From the NCBI RefSeq assembly GCF_042434745.1, contig NZ_JBHLSS010000145.1: a stretch of 64,000 nt of DNA; one strand, written 5' to 3'. Source of the stretch: Azotobacter paspali. GTDB taxonomy: Bacteria > Pseudomonadota > Gammaproteobacteria > Pseudomonadales > Pseudomonadaceae. The position numbers and the translations under genes were made by a program. This document shows positions 1 to 8,260 of this stretch, in pieces; position 1 is the stretch's first letter; every line of letters begins with the position of its first letter. Under the pieces are notes generated by a model, which searched no databases, had not been told where the DNA came from, and worked only from the letters and a program-made list of their open reading frames with translations.

Positions 1-456
1 GTCGTCGGAGCGCAAAATCGGCAGCGCCGGCGACCACTCGCCGATTTTCGCCTCGGTCTTCGAGAAGCGCAGCTTGCCGGCCACCGCCAGGCGGCCGAAG
101 TTGTCGGCCGGCTTGCCGTCCTTGCCGACGGGCAAAAGCTGGGTGCCGCTGGTGCCCTTGCCACCGTCGAGCTTGACCGACCAGAGGCCGAGGATGTCGA
201 TGCCGAAGCCGACCGGGCCTTCGGTGTAGCCGGACTGCAGGTCGAGGATGAAGCTCTGGGTCCATTCCTCGGCCTTGCTGCGGGTGGCACGGTCGTCGAC
301 GAAGTTGCGGTGGATGTAGAAGTTGCGCAAGGTCAGGGTGCCCTTGGCATCCTCGATGAATTCGGCTTGGGCGGTTGGCAGGACTCCGGCCAGAATCAGG
401 GGCAGGACGAGAGTATGGGGGCGCGCCTGCAGAGAGAGTTTGGAAGCATTTTTCAT
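1..456 (-). CDS. OprD-family outer-membrane porin, N-terminal part (runs off the left edge)
   Basis: Reading leftward from ATG at 456, an open frame runs 152 codons to the window edge. It starts with a signal peptide (basic MKNASK, a hydrophobic stretch with LPLILAG, then a cleavage site after AQA at about residue 31). The mature part begins EFIEDAKGTLTLRNFYI, typical of the first strands of OprD-type substrate-specific porins, and continues with an NFVDD segment and the SFILDLQSGYTEGPVGFGID strand pair. OprD porins are about 420-450 residues, so roughly two thirds of the gene lies outside. The Shine-Dalgarno is weak (CCAGGCGAAC). The substrate cannot be told from this part. The neighbouring gluconate genes run the same way, so an acidic sugar or carboxylate is possible, but that is inference. 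Confidence 0.88.
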   Translation of the reverse strand, partial: MKNASKLSLQARPHTLVLPLILAGVLPTAQAEFIEDAKGTLTLRNFYIHRNFVDDRATRSKAEEWTQSFILDLQSGYTEGPVGFGIDILGLWSVKLDGGKGTSGTQLLPVGKDGKPADNFGRLAVAGKLRFSKTEAKIGEWSPALPILRSDD

Positions 457-617
457 TATTGTTCGCCTGGTGATCGAACGGATATCCGAGCGGCATCCGA
501 GGTAGCCGCCACGAGGACAAGGGAGTATTCATCGGTAGTCGCCGCTCGGAGCGAACCGTCCAGAAGCACTATCCCGAGCTGGCGATCCCGGCTCGCCGGG
601 ACCGCCTCTGCCTTCGC

Positions 618-1970
618 TTAGACTACCAGCGAGAGCAGCAGGATGAACAACAGGCCGACCACGGAAAGTAGGGTTTCCATGGCGGTCCAGGTCTTGAAGG
701 TTTCGCTTACGGTCATGTTGAAGTACTGCTTGACCATCCAGAAACCGGCGTCGTTGACATGGGAGAGGATCAGCGAGCCGGCGCCGGTGGCGAGCACCAG
801 CAGCTCGCGGTTGACTCCCGGCACCATCTCGATCACCGGCACCACGATGCCCGCGCCGGTGATGGTGGCGACCGTGGCCGAGCCGGTGGCGATGCGGATC
901 AGCGCGGCGACCAGCCAGGCCAGCAGGATCGGTGAGACCTGTGCACTCACCGCCATCTGGCCGATCACGTTGCCCACCCCGCTGGTCACCAGCATCTGTT
1001 TGAAGCCGCCACCGGCGCCGATGATCATGACGATGGCGGCGGTCGGCGCCAGGCTCTCTTCGAGCAGGCGCGCCACCCGCTTGCGGTCGAAGCCGCGGGC
1101 ATAGCCGAAGGTGTACAGCGACAGCAGCAGGGCCAGTAGCAGGGCGCTGATCGGGTGGCCGATCAGGTCCATCCAGCCACGCAGCAGATGCCCCTCGGGC
1201 AGGGCCACGTCGGCGAAGGTCTTCAGCAGCATTAAAAACACCGGCAGCAGCACGGTGATTAGCGTCACGGAAAAGCTCGGCAGGTTGTCGGCCTCGGACT
1301 CATGGGCGAGCTGCTCCATCAATTCGGGCGAGGGCGTGCCGGGCACCCGGCGGGCGATAAAGGAGGCGAATAGCGGGCCGGCGATGATGCCGGTCGGTAG
1401 GGCGACGATCAGGCCGTAGAGGATGGTCTTGCCAATGTCCGCGCCGAACACGCCGATGGCCAGCAGCGGGCCGGGATGCGGCGGTACCAGGCCGTGGACC
1501 ACCGAGAGGCCGGCGAGCAGGGGGATGCCGACCTTGATCAGCGAGACCCCGGTGCGCCGGGCGACGATGAACACCAGCGGGATCAGTAGGACGAAGCCGA
1601 TCTCGAAGAACAGCGGGATGCCGACCAGGAAGGCGGCGAACATCATCGACCACTGCACGCGTTCCTTGCCGAAGGTCTGGATCAGGGTGCGGGCGATCTG
1701 ATCGGCGCCACCGGACTCGGCCATCATCTTGCCGAGCATGGTGCCCAGGGCGAGAATGATGCCGACGAAGCCGAGGACGCCGCCGAAGCCTTCTTGGAAT
1801 GCCTTGACGACCTTGTCCACCGGCATGCCCGAGGTCAGGCCGAGGAACAGGGCGGAGATGATCAGGGCAAGGAAGGGATGCAGCTTGAAACGAGTGATCA
1901 GGACGATCAGGCCGACGATGGCGAGCAGCGCATCGAGCAGCAGTAGGGTGTTGTGGGACAGACCCAGCAT
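618..1970 (-). CDS. gntP: Gluconate permease, GntP family
   Basis: A 450-residue inner-membrane protein of alternating hydrophobic helices, the usual size for GntP-family proton/gluconate symporters. Family-like segments include GVSLIKVGIPLLAGLSVVHG followed by LVPPHPGPL, and GIVVPVIEMVPGVNRELLVL near the C-terminus. The ATG at 1970 has a good ribosome site (AAAGGAG, 7 bases upstream). It lies 80 bp downstream of gluconokinase on the same strand, and one of three TAGCGCTA operators sits in that gap, so permease and kinase are probably one regulon. Gluconate is the best substrate guess. GntP paralogues can carry related sugar acids. Confidence 0.93.
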   Translation of the reverse strand: MLGLSHNTLLLLDALLAIVGLIVLITRFKLHPFLALIISALFLGLTSGMPVDKVVKAFQEGFGGVLGFVGIILALGTMLGKMMAESGGADQIARTLIQTFGKERVQWSMMFAAFLVGIPLFFEIGFVLLIPLVFIVARRTGVSLIKVGIPLLAGLSVVHGLVPPHPGPLLAIGVFGADIGKTILYGLIVALPTGIIAGPLFASFIARRVPGTPSPELMEQLAHESEADNLPSFSVTLITVLLPVFLMLLKTFADVALPEGHLLRGWMDLIGHPISALLLALLLSLYTFGYARGFDRKRVARLLEESLAPTAAIVMIIGAGGGFKQMLVTSGVGNVIGQMAVSAQVSPILLAWLVAALIRIATGSATVATITGAGIVVPVIEMVPGVNRELLVLATGAGSLILSHVNDAGFWMVKQYFNMTVSETFKTWTAMETLLSVVGLLFILLLSLVV

Positions 1971-2010
1971 GGGGAGTCTCCTTTGTCGTTGTTTTGAGTG
2001 GAGTAATGCA

Positions 2011-2024
2011 GGACAGCGCTATCT
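2011..2024. promoter_or_regulatory. Candidate GntR (LacI-type) operator in the gntK-gntP gap
   Basis: GGACAGCGCTATCT is a near copy of the perfect palindrome at 2589 (12 of 14 bases). Its core TAGCGCT/CAGCGCT resembles the reported Pseudomonas GntR gluconate operator. It lies about 40 bp upstream of the gntP start codon on the minus strand, suited to independent control of the permease. Confidence 0.55.
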
Positions 2025-2050
2025 TTCAATCAAGAATATACGGCCTCGGA

Positions 2051-2575
2051 TCAGTCCGGCCAGTGCTGGCGCCACCATTCGTCGGCGGCCGCAGCCAGTT
2101 GCGACACGTCCTGGCGCGAGGCATCCAGGACCAGGGTCAGGGGTTCGCCATGCGGTGCTTCGAGGGTGGCGAACTGGCTGTCGATCATGCTCGCCGGCAT
2201 GAAGTGGTCGGGGCGTTCGGCGACGCGACGGGTGGCGATGGCGGGTGTCAGTTCCAGGTAGACGAAGCCGAGTCCGGGCACGGCTTCGCGCAGGCGCTCG
2301 CGGTAGCTACGCTTGAGCGCCGAGCAGGCAAGCACCGGACGCTGTCCGGCGGCGACGGCGCGGCGCAGTTCGTCGCACAGAATGCCCAGCCAGCCGCTGC
2401 GATCCTCGTCGGTCAGCGGGATGCCGGCACTCATCTTGCGGATGTTCTCTGGCGGATGGAAGGCGTCGCCCTCGATGGGCGTGGCGCCGTTGAGCCGGCA
2501 GAGCGTCTGCCCGACGCTGGACTTGCCGCAGCCGGCGACGCCCATGATTACCAGGGCATGAATGGATGGAAACAT
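2051..2575 (-). CDS. gntK: Gluconokinase
   Basis: A 174-residue kinase that phosphorylates gluconate to 6-phosphogluconate for the Entner-Doudoroff pathway. The P-loop GVAGCGKSS is at residues 12-20. The family segments GDAFHPPENIRKMSAGIPL, DRSGWL, CSALKRSYR and FVYLEL follow in order. Length matches the short gluconokinases of Pseudomonas and E. coli. ATG at 2575 is preceded by GAGGTG. The promoter region just upstream holds a perfect 14-bp palindrome (2589-2602). In Pseudomonas a gntR regulator usually sits immediately upstream, but here the next gene upstream is an unrelated divergent ABC binding protein. Confidence 0.96.
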   Translation of the reverse strand: MFPSIHALVIMGVAGCGKSSVGQTLCRLNGATPIEGDAFHPPENIRKMSAGIPLTDEDRSGWLGILCDELRRAVAAGQRPVLACSALKRSYRERLREAVPGLGFVYLELTPAIATRRVAERPDHFMPASMIDSQFATLEAPHGEPLTLVLDASRQDVSQLAAAADEWWRQHWPD

Positions 2576-2588
2576 AAGGCACCTCGGT

Positions 2589-2602
2589 AGATAGCGCTAT
2601 CT
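2589..2602. promoter_or_regulatory. Candidate GntR operator at gntK (perfect palindrome)
   Basis: AGATAGCGCTATCT is a perfect 14-bp inverted repeat 13 bp upstream of the gntK start codon, directly abutting its ribosome site. Similar sites occur at 2011 and 2738. Position and sequence suggest repression of gntK by a LacI-type GntR. Confidence 0.65.
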
Positions 2603-2737
2603 TTTTATAATTGAAAGTAATCGCAGGATAATACCGTTACTACCTTGTCTTCTTGTTCGCAGGAAATAAGGCGTATTTTGCCGTCAGTGAGCGATAACGA
2701 TGCAGTCAAAGTCATACGGATTCCGCATCGATTCTAA

Positions 2738-2751
2738 AGACAGCGCTATCT
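2738..2751. promoter_or_regulatory. Third TAGCGCTA-type operator upstream of gntK
   Basis: AGACAGCGCTATCT differs from the perfect palindrome at 2589 by one base. It lies about 150 bp from the gluconokinase start. The spacing from the 2589 site would allow looping by a tetrameric LacI-type repressor. It could also serve the rightward side. Confidence 0.5.
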
Positions 2752-3171
2752 TATGAACTGCCTTCGACTTTGACAAGTGCTCGGCTCTCATTCACAGGAT
2801 AGGGTATCGGCACGATGCGATTCCCGGCGTGGACGGCTATTCATGGCAAAAGGCCGCGAGCGGCGTGCCAGGCGACCGGAGCGATCGCTGGCGAGTAAGA
2901 GCGGATTTATCGGCGATGGGAGGCGACCGGGACATAACCAGCAAGCCGGCGGTCGACGCCGGACCCACGATCCTCCTTCATGTCACATGGCCATGGCCGC
3001 GAACTGTGGCATTTCCCGCAGCCTGTGGCGCCCGCTGCCGGGATTCCCGCAGCACCGGCCGCGGGCCGGAGGATGGGCTGGGGCACGTCGCGACCTGGGC
3101 GACGCCTCTACGCTGGTCGGTACGGATATTTATGAATTTTCTGCATCATTGTCATTAAAGAATAGAAATAG
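2752..3171. other. Gene-free stretch between the gntK operators and the ABC cluster
   Basis: No protein with recognisable composition is encoded here on either strand. An open frame does run from 2777 into the ABC binding-protein gene, but its upstream part looks like chance coding, and a signal peptide starts at 3254. The last 60 bases turn AT-rich just before the sigma-54-like promoter. Confidence 0.5.
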
Positions 3172-3190
3172 TTGGCATAGCCCCTGCAGA
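3172..3190 (+). promoter_or_regulatory. Possible sigma-54 (-24/-12) promoter of the ABC importer
   Basis: TTGGCATAGCCCCTGCAGA contains GG at 3174-3175 and GC at 3186-3187 separated by exactly 10 bases, the invariant RpoN geometry. It agrees with the TGGCAC-N5-TTGCA consensus at most other places. It lies about 65 bp upstream of the binding-protein start in an AT-rich tract. Pseudomonas sulfonate genes can be RpoN-dependent, which fits, but no activator gene is present nearby. Confidence 0.45.
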
Positions 3191-3253
3191 ACAGGCCTCC
3201 ACCCGCCAGGGCTGCACGGGGCAGCCCGGCATATGGGCACAGGAAGCCAATCC

Positions 3254-4327
3254 ATGAAACACAAGTTGTTCCTTTCCCTCATCGCCGTGTTCGCCGGGGC
3301 CTGGCTGGGCATGGCACCGGCCGGCGCCGCGGACCAGCCGCAGGTGATCCGTTTCGGCCTAGCCACCGTCGGCAAGGGGGGCAAGCCGGTCGCCTCCAAC
3401 GGCATCGCCAGTCTGGCCCACCAGCGCCAGGCCATCGAGGCCGAGCTGAAGGACGACAACATCAAAATCGAGTGGATCTACTTCAAGGGCGCCGGTCCCG
3501 CGGTTAACGAGGCGCTAGCCAACAAGCAACTGGATTTCGCCTGGCAGGGCGACTTGCCCGCGGTGATCGGTAAGGCCGGCGGCTTGAACACCCGGCTGAT
3601 CGCCGCCGACGGCCTGCTCACTTCCACCTATCTGGTGGTGCCGGTCGATTCGCCGGCTAAAACCCTGCAGGACCTCAAGGGCAAGCGCATGGCGCAGTTC
3701 AAAGGCACCAACCTGCAACTGGCCACCGCGCGCGCGCTGAAGGTCGAGGGTCTGCGCGAACGCGACTTCCGTACCATCAACATGGACTTTCCCACCATGA
3801 TCGCCGCACTGGCGTCCAAGGACATCGACGGTGGCTGGTTCGGCTCGCATGCCTTCGACCTGCAGGCTTCCGGGGTCGGCCGGATCATCTACGATACCCG
3901 CGCGGTCGACGCCAAGCTAACCCGTCAGACCCATGTGCTGGTGGATGGCGACTTCGAGCGCCAGTATCCGCAGATCGTGCAGAAGGTGGTCGACGGGCTG
4001 GTCAAGACCGCCGCCTGGGTTTCCGCCGAGGAAAACCGCGAGGCGGCTTTCGACCTGTGGGCCAACTCCGGCACGCCAATCGAGGCGCTGCGCGCCGAAC
4101 AGGAAGGGCAGTCCCTGGCGCGCATCTATTCGCCGCGCCTCGACGACTTCTTCCTCGACCGCTACCGCGCCACGGTCCGCGAGTCCCGGGAGCTGGGCCT
4201 GTTGCGCGGCGATGTCGACGTCGACCGCTGGGTCGAGCCCAGGTACGTGAACGCCGCCATCGACCGGCTCGGCCTGCAGGCGTTGTGGCCGGTTTACGAT
4301 GCCGACAACCGCCCGCTGGTCCAGTGA
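3254..4327 (+). CDS. ABC transporter periplasmic binding protein, sulfonate/taurine (SsuA/NMT1) type
   Basis: A 357-residue periplasmic protein. The chosen ATG at 3254 begins a clear signal peptide (MKHKLFLSLIAVFAGAWLG, then APAGAA cleavage). The longer frame to 2777 is non-secretory and unlikely. The mature protein has the SsuA-like order: VIRFGLATVGKGGKP, IEWIYFKGAGPAVNEALAN, LDFAWQGDLPAVIGKAGG, then LQDLKGKRMAQFKGTNLQ and IDGGWFGSHAF. It feeds the two permeases and the ATPase encoded downstream. Alkyl- or arylsulfonate is the likely substrate class by family. The exact ligand cannot be read from sequence. Confidence 0.88.
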   Translation: MKHKLFLSLIAVFAGAWLGMAPAGAADQPQVIRFGLATVGKGGKPVASNGIASLAHQRQAIEAELKDDNIKIEWIYFKGAGPAVNEALANKQLDFAWQGDLPAVIGKAGGLNTRLIAADGLLTSTYLVVPVDSPAKTLQDLKGKRMAQFKGTNLQLATARALKVEGLRERDFRTINMDFPTMIAALASKDIDGGWFGSHAFDLQASGVGRIIYDTRAVDAKLTRQTHVLVDGDFERQYPQIVQKVVDGLVKTAAWVSAEENREAAFDLWANSGTPIEALRAEQEGQSLARIYSPRLDDFFLDRYRATVRESRELGLLRGDVDVDRWVEPRYVNAAIDRLGLQALWPVYDADNRPLVQ

Positions 4328-4334
4328 GGCACCC

Positions 4335-5465
4335 ATGAGTGGTAACGCTTCCGGCCTGGGCGATAGGCACGCGCTGATGGGCTTCGTCCTGCTGGCCAGC
4401 CTGTCCGGTATCGGCGTGGGGCTAGCCAAGGTGAACTTCGCGCTCTACGCCCTCAGCCTGCAGGCTTCGCCGCTGGAAATGGCCCTGGTGGCCGGCGCCC
4501 AGACGACCGCTCTGCTGCTCGCCAGTCCGCCGTGCGGGATGCTGGTGGAGCAATCCGGCGGGCTGTTCCAACTCCTGCCGCTGTTCGAGCAGCCGCTGCT
4601 GCTGATCCTGCCGGCCCTGGCGATCGGCCTGTGCATGCCGTGCCGGCTGGTTTCGCTGAACGTGGTGTTCATGCAGCAACTGGTCTTGGTCGGCGAGGCG
4701 CGTGCCGGCTGGTTCCGCGGCTCGCAGATGATCGGCATGCTGCTTGGCGGCGTTCTTCTCCGAATGGCTAGGGGCGGGCGGCAGTCGGTTGCCGATCGGC
4801 CCGATGTACCTGATTGCTGCCCTGTTGACGCCCAGGGTGCTGCATATCTATCCAGCGCGCCGGCAGGCCGTCGAGCCGCTGAGTCTGGTCGCGCTGCGCC
4901 GCCAGTTCGGACTGCTGCGCGACAACTGCCTGCTGGAGTTCTGCGTGCAGGCGGCGATGTTCTTTCCCTACTTCATCGTCGCCATCACCGTGCAGGACGG
5001 CTGGTCGACTGGCGAGGCCGCCGCGCTGTTCAGCGCCCACGGGCTGGCCTACGTCTTCGCCCTGTTCGGTCTCGGCCGGCTGCTCGGCGGCAGCGGCCAG
5101 GGCGGCTTCTTCGCCAGCCTGCTGCTCTGCGTCGTCGCCCTCGCGGGCCTCGGCCTGAGCGGCCGGGCGCCGCTGCTGTGGGGGCGGGGCGCTGCTGCTC
5201 GGCCTGGGCATGCTGCAGGTCATCACTTTGTCCGCCTATGCCCGGCATGGCGCGCAGCTCGGTCATGGCCGCGTCGCCGGCCTGGGCGGGGCTGTCCAGT
5301 CCGGGCGGCAGTCTCGCCGGCAGTCCGCTCGGCGGCGTGCTCGGTGGCTGGCTCGGTCTGCAGCCGCTGTTCCTGTTGTTCGTTCCGCTGTTTCTCGGTT
5401 TTCTCTTGCGGCCTTTGCCGCAGCACCTGCAACCCGCGCTCTGCGCAAGGAGGATTTCCCGATGA
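4335..5465 (+). pseudogene. MFS transporter gene with three frameshifts
   Basis: Starting at ATG 4335, 7 bp after the binding-protein stop, the first 140 residues read as an MFS transporter (GFVLLASLSGIGVGLAKVNF, LEMALVAGAQTTALLLASPP). The frame then breaks near 4745. It continues in a second frame to about 5180 (WLGAGGSRLPIGPMYLIAAL, FPYFIVAITVQDGWSTGEAA), in a third to about 5290 (LGLGMLQVITLSAYARHGAQ), and returns to the first (SPLGGVLGGWLGLQPLFLLF) up to 5465. Joined together these give a normal-length MFS protein of about 375 residues. At least three single-base indels are needed, so either the gene is decayed or the sequence has errors in GC-rich runs. The tail overlaps the next permease start. 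Confidence 0.82.
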
Positions 5466-6295
5466 GTACGCTTCAGGCTTCGGACTCGTTCCGCACCTTA
5501 CCGGCCAGCTCCTGGCCGACTCTCGCCCGCATCCTGCGCCGGACCGGCGCCGGAGGGGGCGGGCTGTTGCTGCCGGCGCTGCTGCTGGTCGTCTGGCAGG
5601 TCGCCGTCGAGCGGCATTGGGTATCGGCGCAGATCCTGCCGCCACCGTCGCGGGTACTGGAAACCTTCGGCGAACTGTGGGCGAGCGGCGATCTCTGGTT
5701 CCAGTTGTCGATCAGCCTGCAGCGGGTGCTGGTCGGTTCGGCCATCGGCGCTGCCCTCGGCCTGTCGCTCGGCCTCGCCATGGGCCTGTCGCGCCGGGTC
5801 GAGGCCTATCTGCTGCCGCTGTTCCAGGCGATCAGCCAGGTGCCGGTGCTGGGCTGGATTCCGCTGCTGATGATGTTGGTCGGCATCGACGAGACGCTGA
5901 AGTACCTGGTGATAGCTAAGGCGGTGCTGGTGCCGCTGACCGTCAACACCTTCTCCGGTATCCGCAACATCCCGCCGAGCTACCTGGAAGTGGCCAGGGT
6001 GTACCGCTTCGGGCTGCTGCTGCGCCTGCGCCGGGTGATCCTGCCGGCGGCGTTGCCGAGCATCTTCACCGGTGTGCGCTTCGCCCTCACCAAGGGCTGG
6101 ATCGCCCTGGTCACGGTGGAGTTGCTGGCCTCTAGCGAGGGCATCGGCTACCTGATCATCGATGGCCGGCAGATGTTCCAGCTCGATCTGGTGATCGTCG
6201 CCATGCTGGTGATCGGACTGGTCGGTCTGCTCCTCGACCAGGGCCTGGCGTTGATCGAGACCCGCCTGCAGCGCTGGCAGCACCAGGCTTTCTGA
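5462..6295 (+). CDS. ABC transporter permease, sulfonate/taurine type (first copy)
   Basis: A 277-residue inner-membrane permease of the SsuC/TauC family. ATG 5462 follows AAGGAGGATTTCCCG, a strong ribosome site. The in-frame extension upstream is a shadow of the MFS pseudogene. About six membrane helices are visible. The cytoplasmic coupling loop is in the LEVARVYRFGLLLRLRRVIL segment (EAA-type motif) and is followed by PAALPSIFTGVRFALTKGW. It is 44 percent or so alike by eye to the next gene, so the pair probably forms a heterodimeric channel. Confidence 0.9.
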   Translation: MSTLQASDSFRTLPASSWPTLARILRRTGAGGGGLLLPALLLVVWQVAVERHWVSAQILPPPSRVLETFGELWASGDLWFQLSISLQRVLVGSAIGAALGLSLGLAMGLSRRVEAYLLPLFQAISQVPVLGWIPLLMMLVGIDETLKYLVIAKAVLVPLTVNTFSGIRNIPPSYLEVARVYRFGLLLRLRRVILPAALPSIFTGVRFALTKGWIALVTVELLASSEGIGYLIIDGRQMFQLDLVIVAMLVIGLVGLLLDQGLALIETRLQRWQHQAF

Positions 6296-6307
6296 AGGAG
6301 CGCGCGC

Positions 6308-7081
6308 ATGTTCGAAGCAACCCGCAAATGGCCCGATCTGCGCGGCTGGGTGGTACCGGCGGCCCTGCTGGCGCTCTGGTGGCTGGCCACCGCGCAGGAA
6401 TGGGTGGACACCCGGCTGGTCGCCAGCCCCACGGCGGTGCTTGAAGCGGCTTGGCAGGCGGCGGTGAGCGGCGAGTTGTGGCAGGGCCTCGCCGCCAGCC
6501 TCGGGCGCAACCTGTCGGGCTTCGCCCTCGGCGGCCTGGCGGGACTGGCCTTCGGCGGTCTGCTCGGGCTGTCGCGGCTGGCCGAGCGGCTGGTCGGACC
6601 GACCTTCCACGCGTTCAAGCAGATCGCCCTGTTCGCCTGGATTCCGCTGCTCTCGGCCTGGTTCGGTTTCGGCGAGCCGGCCAAGGTGGCGTTCATCGCC
6701 CTAGCAGTGTTCTACCCGGTGGCGCTGAACAGCTTCGAGGGCATCCGCTCCACCCGTCGCGAACTGCTCGAAGTGGCCCGGGTGCTCGGCCTGACCCCGA
6801 CGCAGCGGCTGTTGCGCCTGGTGCTGCCATCCGCCGCGCCGGCGATCTTCACCGGTCTGCACCTGGGGCTGATCTACGCCTGGCTGGCCACGCTCGGCGC
6901 CGAGTACTTCTTTTCCGCCGCGCCGGGGATCGGCAACACCATGATCGACGGCCGCGAGCATTTCGATATGGATCAGGTGATCTACGGCCTGCTGGTGGTC
7001 GGCGCCGTCGGCCTGGTCCTCAACCGCCTGGCCGCCCGGATCGAGGCACGCGCGCTGGCCTGGCGCGACGGCGGGCGCTGA
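6308..7081 (+). CDS. ABC transporter permease, sulfonate/taurine type (second copy)
   Basis: A 257-residue permease, 12 bp after the first copy and preceded by GAAGGAG. The EAA-type loop is LLEVARVLGLTPTQRLLRLV followed by PSAAPAIFTGLHLGLIYAWL. The C-terminus keeps IGNTMIDGREHFDMDQVIYG, parallel to IGYLIIDGRQMFQLDLVIVA in its neighbour, which marks them as paralogues. Most importers of this class use one permease gene as a homodimer. Two adjacent genes suggest a heterodimer. Confidence 0.9.
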   Translation: MFEATRKWPDLRGWVVPAALLALWWLATAQEWVDTRLVASPTAVLEAAWQAAVSGELWQGLAASLGRNLSGFALGGLAGLAFGGLLGLSRLAERLVGPTFHAFKQIALFAWIPLLSAWFGFGEPAKVAFIALAVFYPVALNSFEGIRSTRRELLEVARVLGLTPTQRLLRLVLPSAAPAIFTGLHLGLIYAWLATLGAEYFFSAAPGIGNTMIDGREHFDMDQVIYGLLVVGAVGLVLNRLAARIEARALAWRDGGR

Positions 7082-7097
7082 ACAAGGAGGGCCGTAG

Positions 7098-7169
7098 GGT
7101 GGAAAACGCGCGCAGCGATTTTCCACCTGAGGGCACCTATGGTGGAAAGGCCTGCGGCCGTTTCCCGCC
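7098..7169. repeat. Pair of REP-like hairpins between permease and ATPase genes
   Basis: GGTGGAAAA at 7098-7106 is the exact complement of TTTTCCACC at 7119-7127, giving a 9-bp stem. A second imperfect hairpin, GGTGGAAAGGCC to GGCCGTTTCCCGCC, spans 7141-7169. The two share the GGTGGAAA start, so they look like one repeat in two copies. They sit in the only long gap (149 bp) of the ABC operon and could lower expression of the distal ATPase or stabilise the upstream mRNA. Confidence 0.6.
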
Positions 7170-7230
7170 CGACGCAACGGACAGTTCGGGATTCAATGTT
7201 TTTGGCAATCAACGAGAAGGATGCTTTTCG

Positions 7231-7998
7231 ATGAGCGGTAGCGGTTTTCTGAGTCTGCATGGCGTGCACAAGCGTTTTCCCATCAAGGACGGCGAGCTGC
7301 ACGTCCTCGAAGACATTTCCCTGGATATCCGCCAGGGCGAGTTCGTCAGCATCGTCGGCGGCAGCGGCTGCGGCAAGTCCACCCTGCTGCGCCTTCTGGT
7401 CGGCCTGGAGGAGGCCAGCGGCGGCAGCCTGCGCCTGGACGGCACGCCGATCCGCGGCACCGACCCGGTACGCGGCATCGTCTTCCAGGACCATCGCCTG
7501 TATCCCTGGCTGACGGTAGAGGACAACGTGTTGCTGGCGCTGGCCAATTCGCCTTTGGACAAGATCGAACGTCTGGCCCGAGTCCATGCGCACCTGGAGC
7601 TGGTCGGTTTGCGCCACTTCGCCAAGGCCTGGCCGGCGCAGCTCTCCGGCGGCATGAGCCAGCGCGTGGCGATCGCCCGCGGGCTGGTCAACCGGCCGAA
7701 GGTGCTGCTCCTCGACGAGCCCTTCGGCGCCCTCGACGCCCTGACCCGCGCCCAGTTGCAGGACGAATTGGCGCGCATCTGGCAGAGCGAGGGCATCACC
7801 ACCGTGCTGGTCACCCACGATGTCGACGAGGCGGTGCTGCTCGGTGACCGGGTGGTGGTGATGGAGCCGCGCCCCGGCCGCATCCGGCGCATCGTCCCGG
7901 TCGATCTGCCCCACCCGCGGCGACGCGACCATCCGCGGCTCGCCGAGCTGCGCAGCGACATCCTGCAGGACTTCACCCGGCGCCAGGCCGTCGTCTGA
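7231..7998 (+). CDS. ABC transporter ATP-binding protein, sulfonate/taurine (SsuB/TauB) type
   Basis: A 255-residue ATPase that powers the importer. The Walker A motif GGSGCGKST lies at about residue 45. The Q-loop region is FQDHRLYPWLTV, the signature LSGGMSQRVAIARG, Walker B VLLLDEPFGALD, and the switch histidine LVTHDVDEA. FQDxRLxPWxTV is typical of the nitrate/sulfonate/taurine subfamily. ATG 7231 has GAGAAGGA upstream. The 232 residues of open frame before it belong to the permease shadow and the repeat region. Confidence 0.93.
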   Translation: MSGSGFLSLHGVHKRFPIKDGELHVLEDISLDIRQGEFVSIVGGSGCGKSTLLRLLVGLEEASGGSLRLDGTPIRGTDPVRGIVFQDHRLYPWLTVEDNVLLALANSPLDKIERLARVHAHLELVGLRHFAKAWPAQLSGGMSQRVAIARGLVNRPKVLLLDEPFGALDALTRAQLQDELARIWQSEGITTVLVTHDVDEAVLLGDRVVVMEPRPGRIRRIVPVDLPHPRRRDHPRLAELRSDILQDFTRRQAVV

Positions 7999-8158
7999 CG
8001 CCGTGGGACCTCCTCGAACCGACAGCTTCACGGGGAGCGGTCCGCGACAGCCCATTCGACGACGAAACGTTCTCCCGGCCGACCCGACCCTTACCAAAAT
8101 GCGCGGAAAGCCCCGTACTTCTAATGTGGGGATGAATAGCGCGGGAGGCGAAGCCTCC

Positions 8159-8260
8159 CTATAGCGGCTTCGTCTGCTGCTCGATGTATTGCCTGACCAC
8201 CACAAGAGGAGCGCCGCCGACGCTGCCGGCAAAATAGCTGGGGCTCCACAAGGCACCCGT
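8159..8260 (-). pseudogene. IS200/IS605-type TnpA transposase, C-terminal fragment
   Basis: The minus-strand frame ending at 8159 reads LWSPSYFAGSVGGAPLVVV then RQYIEQQTKPL, the characteristic C-terminus of Y1 (IS200) transposases, including the SPSYFxxSxGGAPL block. Only about 34 codons remain and nothing upstream belongs to it. At 8261 the sequence changes to an OprD tail on the opposite strand. The catalytic HUH motif and tyrosine are absent, so the fragment is dead. Confidence 0.75.

Noticed and set aside
2777..3253. An open frame extending the ABC binding protein upstream by 159 codons.
   Set aside because: A clear signal peptide begins at 3254. The upstream residues have no secretion signal or family similarity, and a promoter-like site falls inside them.
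7098..7169. A CRISPR array from the repeated GGTGGAAA hairpins.
   Set aside because: Only two imperfect units of unequal length and no cas genes. They look like REP hairpins.
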